From the NCBI GenBank assembly GCA_025934475.1, contig JAICXZ010000040.1:1-11049 (forward strand): 11,049 nucleotides of DNA. The letters run 5' to 3'. Shown one piece after another: positions 1 to 6,619 of the stretch. This DNA is from Mucilaginibacter sp. Its GTDB lineage: Bacteria; Bacteroidota; Bacteroidia; Sphingobacteriales; Sphingobacteriaceae. A program made the position numbers and the translations under genes. Numbering within the stretch: the first letter of the stretch is position 1; each line of letters begins with the position of its first letter. The notes beneath the pieces were generated by a model. It had not been told where the DNA came from and searched no databases. It saw nothing but the letters and a program-made list of their open reading frames with translations.

Positions 1-34
1 AGCTTAAATACACCCTATATCGGATAGAAGATCT

Positions 35-858
35 TCATTTCTTGAAATTTTTGCAGTTAATTATTTCGCTTTTAACCTGTTCGTTATTTAGCCAATCTAA
101 ATCAGTTAAATGCGGTTGAGTGTCAAAGGATAGGTCTTTCAAATACTTCATTTCGTTAATAGGTAAAAGATTTTCGATCATAAGTTGTCGCACCCGCATA
201 AACGATAGCTTTTCAATTTTGCCAATGTTTGGTAAGTTGGATAAATTCTTTGTTCCACCAAGTTTGAAGTGCAATTCTTTCAGCCTACTTAGATTACTTA
301 AAAAGTCGAGGCTTTTTAGGGTTTGCATCGAAAAGGTGAGATTTTCAAGCCAGGGCATTTGCCCTACTATCTCTATGTCTTTGGGCTGACCAAAAACAAA
401 TAGGCTTGTTAGACCAACCTGTTGAATAACTGGCTTCAAAGAATTTTTGTAAATTCCAATAGCCAAAATGTTCAGGTTTAAATACTTATTGATTTTCTCA
501 ACCTCATTGTGTTGAGCAAGTCCACAGTAAGATTTTTTAAGTTTGGCAGTTTTGATAGAAAGTCTAGGCTATCAAAAGCACCATTTCCGTTTACTACAAT
601 GCTTAAACAAATATTTTGTTGAGAAGGTAAAAGCGTTTCGTCAATGTGCTTGAGTGTCTCGCCACTTAATTTGCTCCCTGCAAATTGAATTTGATTGAAT
701 CTTTGGGCTCCAATTATCAAGTCACAGTCTTCTTTGGTTAGGTCATTATAAATATTTAGGACACCGCCAATTGTTAGCGCAAAATTATCAGTGTAAACTG
801 GCGTAGTTGAGGTTAGTGCTGGACTACTTTCAATCATTTGCCTAACGGAGTATATCAT
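35..858 (-). pseudogene. Leucine-rich-repeat protein, split by a frameshift
   Basis: Two minus-strand frames, 858 to 478 and about 530 to 35, together form one protein of about 270 residues. The first starts with ATG at 856-858 and has LRR-like segments such as SLDFLSKLPNLKNLTVDL before running out of frame into a stop at 478-480. The second frame is open through the junction (LAQHNEVEKINKYLNLNI) and continues with more LRR-like units (LDFLSNLSRLKELHF, MKYLKDLSF) spaced about 22-24 residues, ending with TGA at 35-37. The downstream part has only a TTG (464-466) as a nominal start, so it is unlikely to be a separate gene. The break is equivalent to one missing base between about 505 and 540, a stretch that includes a run of six A (coding strand). 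The region looks more AT-rich than the neighbouring metabolic genes. LRR proteins of this kind are usually protein-binding; no ligand can be named. A sequencing error is possible. Confidence 0.7.
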
Positions 859-893
859 AGCGGATTTGCAATTAACATCCAGTACTTTAATAT

Positions 894-1295
894 TTAAATT
901 ATCGTATTCGGCACCGGATTATAACAAACCTCCCATCTATTACCTTCCGGGTCGGCGAAGAAGCCGCTATAACCACCCCAGAAAGCTTTTTTAGGCATAC
1001 GGATAATATCTACACTCAATGCCGCTAGCTTTTGCAGCGTTTGATCCACGCGTTTAGGTGATTCCAGGTTGACGGTAAGATAAAAATGCTTTTCGGTTGA
1101 ATCAGCAGGCTTCATGCCCGAATATTCGGCGTAGACATCAGCTGCGCAAATAGTCAGAACCGTATTATTTAGGCGGAATATTATCACCTTCTCATTCTGG
1201 GCCAAAATCCGCCATTCCAGTATCTGGCTGTAGAATCTTTTGAGCGCCTGTACGTCCTGAGCGCAAATAGTTATGGCATTGATCTGTGGCTCCAT
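894..1295 (-). CDS. VOC-family (glyoxalase/bleomycin-resistance fold) protein
   Basis: A 133-residue protein with the vicinal-oxygen-chelate layout: a beta strand and helix at residues 5-28 (INAITICAQDVQALKRFY), and a C-terminal module at about 107-127 containing GGYSGFFADPEGNRWEV and then CYNP. The latter is characteristic of small bacterial VOC proteins annotated as glyoxalase or bleomycin-resistance-like. Glu122 in WEV is at the usual metal-ligand position; the first-strand ligand position is not a clear histidine, so metal use and substrate cannot be predicted. The ATG (1293-1295) overlaps the stop of the upstream ABM-like gene as TAATG, which suggests one transcript and translational coupling. 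The full length fits a single-module VOC protein that dimerises. Function beyond the fold is unknown. Confidence 0.85.
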   Translation of the reverse strand: MEPQINAITICAQDVQALKRFYSQILEWRILAQNEKVIIFRLNNTVLTICAADVYAEYSGMKPADSTEKHFYLTVNLESPKRVDQTLQKLAALSVDIIRMPKKAFWGGYSGFFADPEGNRWEVCYNPVPNTII

Positions 1296-1612
1296 TAAGC
1301 AAAGGGTTTGAAAGAAGAAAATAACTGCGCCGCCTCAGATACGGTCCCGATAGGGACATAGTCACAAACTTCACCATACTCTGCCCACATCTGTAAAACA
1401 TTCGGATTGGTATGTGCTTTTTCAACTGCTTCCCTCGACAGCCATTCAAAAACTTCGATAATGGTACCGTCTGCAGCTTCCATCATGATCGACTGGCGGT
1501 CGGTAACCAACCCTTCGTTATGCAAACGCGGCAAATGCGTCCGCATCAGTTCTTTTAATGGTTCGGCTTTACCTTCCTTTGGCTTATAAGCCGAAATGAC
1601 GATGATTCCCAT
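1295..1612 (-). CDS. ABM-like (antibiotic biosynthesis monooxygenase fold) small protein
   Basis: A 105-residue protein that begins with a strand typical of dimeric alpha-beta barrels (GIIVISAYKPKEGKAEPLKELM), followed by EVFEWLSREAVEKAHTNPNV at about 53-72 and a second helical stretch, QMWAEYGEVCDYVP. The pattern of strand, KxGK turn, E(V/F)EW strand and AH-NP helix resembles the ABM superfamily, whose members range from quinol monooxygenases to proteins without a known enzyme activity. The start is ATG at 1610-1612. It is the first gene of a two-gene unit with the VOC protein and is divergent from poxB, with 93 bp between the start codons. No catalytic residues can be assigned, so the fold is fairly likely and the activity is unknown. 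Confidence 0.7.
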   Translation of the reverse strand: MGIIVISAYKPKEGKAEPLKELMRTHLPRLHNEGLVTDRQSIMMEAADGTIIEVFEWLSREAVEKAHTNPNVLQMWAEYGEVCDYVPIGTVSEAAQLFSSFKPFA

Positions 1613-1705
1613 GATTACTCATTTTGGCTAATATACCTGTTTTTGAGCCCTGATGAAACTAAGATTAAGGCCGTTGGTTTAAATCAATACAATTATTCAC
1701 AGACA

Positions 1706-3439
1706 ATGGCTCAGACAATAGCAGAACAATTGGTGGAAATGCTGGTGGATGCCGGTATTAAACGTATCTATGCGGTAACGGGCGACAGCCTGAACGAGGT
1801 AAACGATGCCGTAAGGCGCAATGGCAAAATACAATGGATACATGTGCGTCATGAAGAAGCCGGAGCCTACGCTGCCAGCGCCGAGGCGCAGCTAACCGGA
1901 CTGGCGTGTTGTGCGGGAAGCAGCGGCCCGGGGCATGTACATTTGATCAATGGCTTGTATGATGCACATCGGGCAGGCGCACCTGTTATCGCTATTGCAT
2001 CTACTGTAGCCAGCACTGAGTTTGGGTCGGAGTATTTCCAGGAGACCAACACCATTAAATTGTTTGACGACTGCAGTTGCTATAATCAGATTGCTACCAC
2101 ACCGGCTCAACTGCCGCGTATGCTGCAAGCAGCAATTCAAAACGCGATACATAAAAAAGGCGTTGCCGTGGTAGGGTTACCGGGCGACTTAACCAAAATG
2201 GACGCTGAAAAGATCGGCACATCGACACAGATATTTAATACCGGGGCCGAAATAAAACCAGCAGATAATGAATTGAAGCAGCTTGCAGGGTTGATCGTCG
2301 AACATAGCAAGATCGCTATTTTTTGCGGAATAGGGGCGGTGGATGCCCACGATGAGGTTGTGCAGCTATCACAATTACTAAAGGCTCCTGTCGGCTATTC
2401 GTTCCGCGGCAAAATGGGGATTCAATACGATAATCCTAACGAGGTTGGAATGACGGGTTTGCTGGGATTGCCTTCTGCGTTTCACGCCATGCATGGGTCC
2501 GAATTGCTGCTCCTTTTGGGAACGGATTTTCCGTACACGCAGTTTATGCCAGATTGTAAAATAGTGCAGGTGGACATCAAACCAGAGCGTATCGGTCGCC
2601 GGGCTAAAGTAAACTTGGGTTTGCATGGCTCGGTAAAAGATACGCTACGGGCATTACTGCCAATGCTATCGGCCAAAAATGACAGCAGCTTTTTACAGGA
2701 GCAGCTGAAATTTTATGACGAGGTAAAAAAGGAGATGCAGGCATACGTGGATGATCGTGGCGGGAAAAACATGATACACCCGGAATATGTAATGCGTACC
2801 ATAGACGAGATCGCCTCTAAAAACGCAATATTTACTGTAGATACAGGCATGTCGTGCGTTTGGGGTGCGCGTTACATTAATGCAACAGGGAAGCGCGAGA
2901 TGCTGGGGTCGTTCAATCATGGTTCTATGGCTAACGCAATGCCGCAGGCTATAGGAGCCTCGCTTACTGATCCGGACAGGCAGGTTGTGGCGCTTTGCGG
3001 CGATGGTGGTCTGTCGATGCTTTTGGGTGATCTTGCTACGATAGCTCAATATAAATTACCTATTAAAGTGATCGTATTCAATAACCGATCATTGGGTATG
3101 GTTAAGCTGGAAATGGAGGTAGCTGGCATACCCGACTGGCAAACTGAAATGTTCGACCCGGATTTTGCATTGGTAGCGCAGGCAATGGGTATCAAGGGTA
3201 TGACGGTGAAAGATCCGGATGACGTAAAACAGGTGCTTACAGAAGCCTTTCTTTACAAAGGACCGGTGCTTGTAAATGTATTTACCGACCCTAACGCGCT
3301 GGCTATGCCGCCCAAGGTGGAATTTTCGCAGGTTAAGGGCATGGCTCTATCAATGTCCAAATTGGTGCTTAACGGCCGAATGGACGAGGTAATGGACACA
3401 CTTAAGGCCAATTACAAGCATTTGAAGGAAGTGTTCTAA
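1706..3439 (+). CDS. poxB: Pyruvate:quinone oxidoreductase / pyruvate oxidase-type ThDP enzyme
   Basis: A 577-residue ThDP- and FAD-dependent enzyme. By homology it oxidatively decarboxylates pyruvate to acetate and CO2 and passes electrons to the membrane quinone pool. It aligns closely along its length with E. coli PoxB as I recall it: YAVTGDSLNEVNDAVRR (22-38), catalytic Glu50 in RHEE, SSGPGHVHLINGLYDAH, VGMTGLLGLPSAFH in the FAD domain, GSFNHGSMANAMPQAIGA, and the ThDP/Mg motif with Gly432-Asp433-Gly434 through Asn459-Asn460. Asp433 and Asn460 match the E. coli numbering. The C-terminal tail (LVLNGRMDEVMDTLKANY) corresponds to the lipid-activated membrane-binding peptide of PoxB. I chose ATG 1706-1708 because the homology begins there; the frame is open back to a TTG at 1643, but those 21 residues are not family-like. 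No Shine-Dalgarno sequence is visible. It converges with the MBL hydrolase. Confidence 0.92.
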   Translation: MAQTIAEQLVEMLVDAGIKRIYAVTGDSLNEVNDAVRRNGKIQWIHVRHEEAGAYAASAEAQLTGLACCAGSSGPGHVHLINGLYDAHRAGAPVIAIASTVASTEFGSEYFQETNTIKLFDDCSCYNQIATTPAQLPRMLQAAIQNAIHKKGVAVVGLPGDLTKMDAEKIGTSTQIFNTGAEIKPADNELKQLAGLIVEHSKIAIFCGIGAVDAHDEVVQLSQLLKAPVGYSFRGKMGIQYDNPNEVGMTGLLGLPSAFHAMHGSELLLLLGTDFPYTQFMPDCKIVQVDIKPERIGRRAKVNLGLHGSVKDTLRALLPMLSAKNDSSFLQEQLKFYDEVKKEMQAYVDDRGGKNMIHPEYVMRTIDEIASKNAIFTVDTGMSCVWGARYINATGKREMLGSFNHGSMANAMPQAIGASLTDPDRQVVALCGDGGLSMLLGDLATIAQYKLPIKVIVFNNRSLGMVKLEMEVAGIPDWQTEMFDPDFALVAQAMGIKGMTVKDPDDVKQVLTEAFLYKGPVLVNVFTDPNALAMPPKVEFSQVKGMALSMSKLVLNGRMDEVMDTLKANYKHLKEVF

Positions 3440-3442
3440 CTC

Positions 3443-3470
3443 TCAAGTCGACTTTTGACTCAAGACTTGA
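3443..3470. terminator. Inverted repeat of GACTnnn heptamers between convergent genes
   Basis: TCAAGTC (3443-3449) is the exact reverse complement of GACTTGA (3464-3470). From 3450 to 3470 the sequence is three consecutive 7-mers that start with GACT, the last being GACTTGA. A 10-bp palindrome, AAGTCGACTT (3445-3454), overlaps the left arm. It lies between the stop of poxB and the stop of the MBL hydrolase and runs into the hydrolase C-terminus, so a bidirectional transcription end is plausible. There is no clear T tract. It belongs to the same heptameric family seen at 9017-9090 and 10139-10210. Confidence 0.45.
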
Positions 3471-4458
3471 ATTTACCCCACCAGTTTGAATTGACGGGGC
3501 CGTTTACCTCAGTTGGCTTGCCGGGCCCGGGAATAAAAAGGTTGATATTTTTTTCCTTAGCATACTGAAGCAGCCGTTCAATCGGCTCGAACCAGGCATG
3601 AGTTGCGAGACTAAACGTCCCCCAGTGGATGGGCATCATGAGTTCGCCTTTCAAAGCGAGATGAGCATTGGCGGCATTTTCGGGGCCCATATGAATATCG
3701 GGCCAGTATTTTCCATAAGCGCCAATTTCGAGCATAGTCAGATCGAACGGGCCGAAGATATTGCCGACATCTTTAAATCCCGGCCACCAGCCTGAGTCGG
3801 CGCCGTAAAAAATATTGTGTTTTGGTCCCCTTATCACAAATGATGCCCAAAGCGTCTCGTTGCGGTTGAGAATGCCACGGCCCGAAAAATGCCTTGATGG
3901 CGTGGAAGTGAGCACAATGTCGGGCGCTATCATGGCGCTGTCGCCCCAATCCAATTCGGTGATATAATTGGGGTCAATACCCCACTTTTCCAGGTACCGG
4001 CTTACACCCAGCGAACAAAAGAAAGGTACTTTAGTACCGGCAAAATGTTTGATGGTTTGTTTATCCAGGTGGTCGTAATGATCGTGCGAAACTAGTATCG
4101 CATCCAGATGTGGCAACTGGTCAAGCGGCAGGGGGGGCTCAAAAAAGCGTTTCGGCCCCATAAATGAAAGGAACGACGCCCGTTCGCCCCATACAGGGTC
4201 GGTGAGGAAGCTGCGCCCGTCGATCTCTATTAGCAAGCTTGAATGCCCAATCCATGTAACGCGTAACCCGCTTTTGGGAGAGTGTTTGTAAATAGACGCA
4301 TCAGTATGAAACGGCCCCATTGGCCGCAAAGGCGTAGTCTCGGCCTTATTGTTGATATATTCCCGCAAAATGGGAATCATTTTATCAAAGCCGGCTTCTT
4401 TGGTGGGGATGGGGTTAAGAAATTTGCTGCCTCTTTTTCGCGCGTCGCCTATATCCAT
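3460..4458 (-). CDS. MBL-fold metal-dependent hydrolase (NAPE-PLD/UlaG-like)
   Basis: A 332-residue metallo-beta-lactamase-fold protein; residue numbers here count from a TTG two codons upstream (4462-4464), the first ATG being 4456-4458. Visible motifs are WIGHSSLLIEIDG (71-83), LTDPVWGERASF (87-98), the HxHxDH metal site His127-x-His129-x-Asp131-His132 in SHDHYDHLD, His192 in SRHFSGRG, Asp223 in GADSGWWPGF and His280 in PIHWGTF. This is a complete binuclear metal site. The overall pattern is that of Bacteroidota proteins related to N-acyl-phosphatidylethanolamine phospholipase D and UlaG lactonases. The true substrate (phospholipid, lactone or phosphodiester) cannot be read from the sequence. 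No signal peptide is visible, so a cytoplasmic location is likely. It stands alone on the minus strand, facing poxB; a palindrome 61-78 bp upstream could be its operator. Confidence 0.88.
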   Translation of the reverse strand: MDIGDARKRGSKFLNPIPTKEAGFDKMIPILREYINNKAETTPLRPMGPFHTDASIYKHSPKSGLRVTWIGHSSLLIEIDGRSFLTDPVWGERASFLSFMGPKRFFEPPLPLDQLPHLDAILVSHDHYDHLDKQTIKHFAGTKVPFFCSLGVSRYLEKWGIDPNYITELDWGDSAMIAPDIVLTSTPSRHFSGRGILNRNETLWASFVIRGPKHNIFYGADSGWWPGFKDVGNIFGPFDLTMLEIGAYGKYWPDIHMGPENAANAHLALKGELMMPIHWGTFSLATHAWFEPIERLLQYAKEKNINLFIPGPGKPTEVNGPVNSNWWGKFKS

Positions 4459-4518
4459 GTGCAAGTATCGTAATAATAACTAATGTACGTGCAGATACCC
4501 CCAATGGTTTGTCCAAAA

Positions 4519-4536
4519 AATGACTTTGTGGTCATT
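4519..4536. promoter_or_regulatory. Palindrome AATGAC-N6-GTCATT upstream of the MBL hydrolase
   Basis: Perfect 6-bp arms (4519-4524 and 4531-4536) with a 6-bp spacer lie 61-78 bp before the hydrolase start and 29 bp beyond the RDD pseudogene stop. The symmetry and length would suit a dimeric helix-turn-helix repressor. No TAnnTTTG element was found on the minus strand between it and the gene, and no T tract supports a terminator, so the role is uncertain. Confidence 0.3.
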
Positions 4537-4564
4537 GAATCGATAATTCTTGTCGAAAATTAAC

Positions 4565-5006
4565 TTACGTTTCTATAATGTCAGTCTTTTTTACATCTAC
4601 GGTTTCCGCCAGGAGGTCTCCTAATCGCTGAAACTTCGGCGTTTTATAAATACAAATGAGTGCGGGTATTCCATAAAAGAAAATATCGACTGCGTCGACA
4701 ATGTGCCTTCTCAGAGAATTTGAGATGCTTATCTTCTCCCCCATTAGTTTTTACAACAATCAGCTTGCAAATCTCATGCCCCGGTGTAGCCTGGTTTGAG
4801 GCTTCGAGCACAACGAAATATAAAAACCAAAATGCAGGCAATGGCAGGGCCAGCATCCCATCCACTTCTTAGCTCCCCTCATTATTCACAGTGCCAAGGC
4901 AGTAACAGTAAATGAAGAAAACAGTAAAATAAATACCGTAATCAATCAATGTGGCAAGGATTCGCAGTTTTACATATCGTTTAGGTTCTACTCTTCTGAT
5001 AATCAT
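4565..5006 (-). pseudogene. RDD-family membrane protein, broken by an internal stop and a frameshift
   Basis: Reading the minus strand from ATG 5004-5006 gives RRVEPKRYVKLRILATLID and then a hydrophobic helix (YGIYFTVFFIYCYCLG), interrupted by TAA at 4869-4871. The same frame continues with a second helix (ALPLPAFWFLYFVVLEAS) and the RDD signature NQATPGHEICKLIVVKTNGG. Near 4709 the frame must shift by one; the new frame reads HIVDAVDIFFYGIPALICIY, then FQRLGDLLAETVDVKKTDI, and stops with TAA at 4565-4567. The conserved Arg15 and Asp22 of the first helix and the Asp of RLGDLLA give the family its name. With both lesions repaired, the product would be about 146 residues, normal for an RDD protein. 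The family's function is poorly defined; some members affect ion or pH homeostasis. A minus-strand TATATTTG (5027-5034) suits the Bacteroidota -7 element. Two independent lesions make a true pseudogene more likely than a read error. Confidence 0.85.
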
Positions 5007-5026
5007 TGGATAAGATTCTTGAACAG

Positions 5027-5034
5027 CAAATATA
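5027..5034 (-). promoter_or_regulatory. Possible -7 element (TATATTTG) of the RDD pseudogene
   Basis: The minus strand reads TATATTTG, a full match to TAnnTTTG, 20 bp before the ATG at 5006. A -33 element is less clear: GTTG lies 16-17 bp upstream, slightly too close for the usual spacing. Confidence 0.35.
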
Positions 5035-5069
5035 AATTATCTGCGTAAATCAACATATTGTCAAAAAAA

Positions 5070-5083
5070 GTGATTAAGATCAC
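5070..5083. promoter_or_regulatory. Crp/Fnr-type site GTGAT-N4-ATCAC
   Basis: GTGATTAAGATCAC has perfect 5-bp arms and contains both GTGA-N6-TCAC (CRP-like) and TGAT-N4-ATCA (Fnr-like). It is centred about 55 bp upstream of the expected transcription start of the RDD relic and about 165 bp upstream of that of hemA. Which regulator binds it, if any, is not shown. Confidence 0.4.
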
Positions 5084-5164
5084 AAATTGTAATGAGCATC
5101 AACATCCGGCAAAGTTTTTTTAACGTATAATATTGTGATGTCAAATGAACGTTGTTTAGACATT

Positions 5165-5187
5165 TAATTTAGAAACCTTCTAAATTA
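5165..5187. promoter_or_regulatory. Perfect 10+3+10 palindrome upstream of the hemA promoter
   Basis: TAATTTAGAA (5165-5174) and its exact reverse complement TTCTAAATTA (5178-5187) flank the 3-nt spacer ACC. The element ends 16 bp before the -33 element of the predicted hemA promoter, a usual position for an operator or activator site. It has no T tract and does not follow a gene, so a terminator is unlikely. I cannot match it to a known regulator motif. Confidence 0.5.
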
Positions 5188-5203
5188 GGGTGTTTGACAA
5201 AGT

Positions 5204-5238
5204 TTTGACAGAATAGGAGCGTAATCCTTTTACATTTG
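5204..5238 (+). promoter_or_regulatory. hemA promoter (TTTG-N23-TACATTTG)
   Basis: TTTG at 5204-5207 and TACATTTG at 5231-5238 match the Bacteroidota -33 (TTTG/TTG) and -7 (TAnnTTTG) elements with a 23-bp spacer, within the published range. The expected transcription start at about 5243-5246 leaves a short leader of about 15 nt before the TTG start codon at 5261. Confidence 0.6.
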
Positions 5239-5260
5239 TTGGGTTAAAATTTAAACTGAA

Positions 5261-6484
5261 TTGAAGCATCTAAAAGTTATAGCTTTTACACACAAGCAGA
5301 TCGAGCTGAAGCATTTGGGGAAATTGGTGATCTGCCAGGAGAACTTAACCGATAAGCTTCAACGAGTTAGGCTTTTATTCGATATTCCCGAGATATTTTA
5401 TCTGGCCACGTGCAACCGTGTAGAATTTGTGATGGCTACTGCCACACCGGTTAACAGGGCATTCGCCGAAAAATTGGTTACTGCACTCGAGATTGGCCTT
5501 TGCGCTGAACATCTGGATACCTTTTTGGATGGTGCATGCTATTACGAAGATAATGAGGCTTTGAATCACTTGCTGCGTACCTCGTGCTCAATGGAAAGCC
5601 TGGTAGTAGGAGAGAAGGAAATATTGGCCCAGATGCGAAAGGCCTATGAGCAATGCAAGGAGGCCGGATTAACAGGCGATTACATGCGAATGGTGATGAA
5701 CACCGTCGTCAAAACCGCCAAAGAGGTGTATACTCACACTAACATCTCCAAAAATCCCATCTCCGTCGTCTCCCTGGCCTATCGAAAGTTAAAAGATCTT
5801 AAACAATGCTCCAATGCCCGCGTACTGATCATCGGCGCAGGCGAAACCAACCGAAACATATCCAAATACCTTCAAAAACATAAATTCTCCAACTTCGCCG
5901 TATTTAACCGCACATTATCAAAAGCCGAAGATCTGGCTGCCGATCTGGATGGCGAAGCACACGAGATAGCTGAACTGAAAAACTACAAACAGGGCTTCGA
6001 CGTAATCATCACCTGCACCTCCTGCACCGAGCCCATCCTCACCAAAGAACTTTACGAAAGCTTACTGAACGGAGAAACCGGCAAAAAAACTATTGTCGAC
6101 TTAGCTGTGCCGAACGATACTGCTCCTGAAGTATTGGTCGAGTATCCTGTTAACTTCATCGAAGTACAGTCGCTGAACGAGGTTGCCAAAAAGAATATGG
6201 AAGAGCGTTACCAGGAACTGGTTCACGCCGAAAAGATCATCAATCAGAACATTGCCGAATTCATTCCATTATTGAAGCAACGACGCATTGAAGTTGCCAT
6301 GCGCGAGGTACCGGAGCGCATCAAAGAAATTCGTCAAACGGCACTCAATTCTGTTTTCGCCGATGAGGTTCAGAATTTGGACAAAGAATCGCGCGAAGTA
6401 CTCGAAAAAGTGATCGCTTATATGGAGAAGAAGTACATCAGCGTACCAATGATCATGGCGAAGGAGATCCTGATTAATTCCTGA
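5261..6484 (+). CDS. hemA: Glutamyl-tRNA reductase
   Basis: HemA reduces glutamyl-tRNA(Glu) with NADPH to glutamate-1-semialdehyde, the first committed and usually controlled step of C5 tetrapyrrole synthesis in the cytoplasm. The 407-residue protein has the family order: an N-terminal catalytic domain with YLATCNRVEF, in which Cys51 is the thioester-forming nucleophile; SMESLVVGEKEILAQMRKAY; a Rossmann NADPH domain starting VLIIGAGETN at 188; IVDLAVPND; and a C-terminal helical dimerisation domain (from about 300). The only possible start in frame is TTG 5261-5263, because a stop (5252-5254) lies just upstream; the family-like peptide MKHLKVIAFTHKQ begins there. No Shine-Dalgarno sequence is visible. 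The promoter and two palindromic sites lie upstream. It is followed by a period-7 repeat hairpin and then an unrelated gene rather than directly by hemC. Confidence 0.95.
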   Translation: MKHLKVIAFTHKQIELKHLGKLVICQENLTDKLQRVRLLFDIPEIFYLATCNRVEFVMATATPVNRAFAEKLVTALEIGLCAEHLDTFLDGACYYEDNEALNHLLRTSCSMESLVVGEKEILAQMRKAYEQCKEAGLTGDYMRMVMNTVVKTAKEVYTHTNISKNPISVVSLAYRKLKDLKQCSNARVLIIGAGETNRNISKYLQKHKFSNFAVFNRTLSKAEDLAADLDGEAHEIAELKNYKQGFDVIITCTSCTEPILTKELYESLLNGETGKKTIVDLAVPNDTAPEVLVEYPVNFIEVQSLNEVAKKNMEERYQELVHAEKIINQNIAEFIPLLKQRRIEVAMREVPERIKEIRQTALNSVFADEVQNLDKESREVLEKVIAYMEKKYISVPMIMAKEILINS

Positions 6485-6488
6485 TTTG

Positions 6489-6545
6489 AGCTGAAAGCAG
6501 AAAGACCAAAGCGGAAAGCTGCATAAATTCCTTTCCTCCCCTTTG
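6489..6545 (+). terminator. Period-7 AGCnGAA repeat and imperfect hairpin after hemA
   Basis: Five successive 7-mers (6489-6523) fit a degenerate AGCnGAA unit, for example AGCTGAA, AGCAGAA and AGCGGAA. The array forms an imperfect hairpin with the pyrimidine-rich stretch that follows: GGAAAG (6513-6518) pairs with CTTTCC (6531-6536), and CAAAG (6507-6511) with CTTTG (6541-6545). It starts 4 bp after the hemA stop, so a transcription end or mRNA 3'-end structure is likely. There is no strong T run. Confidence 0.45.
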
Positions 6546-6619
6546 CTTGTATCCTCACTGGCAAAATGAAAGATTACCATTCGTTATTATTATTCCAATT
6601 AATTTGGTAAATATGATTT

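Noticed and set aside
478..545. Programmed -1 frameshifting in the LRR gene
   Set aside because: A slippery heptamer exists, but the frame switch fits better at or after it as a one-base deletion, and LRR proteins of this type are not known to use recoding. Kept only as a low-interest finding.
1192..1449. 85-codon minus-strand frame across the ABM-VOC junction
   Set aside because: It overlaps both real genes in another frame, and its sequence has no recognisable features.
1643..1705. Extension of poxB to a TTG at 1643 (21 extra residues)
   Set aside because: The extra residues do not resemble PoxB N-termini, while similarity begins exactly at the ATG at 1706.
1867..3049. Several minus-strand frames of 60-120 codons within poxB
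   Set aside because: They lie antisense to a strongly conserved enzyme and show no family-like sequence; typical shadows of a GC-richer gene.
4660..4872. 70-codon plus-strand frame
   Set aside because: It is antisense to the RDD relic, whose conserved motifs explain the sequence.
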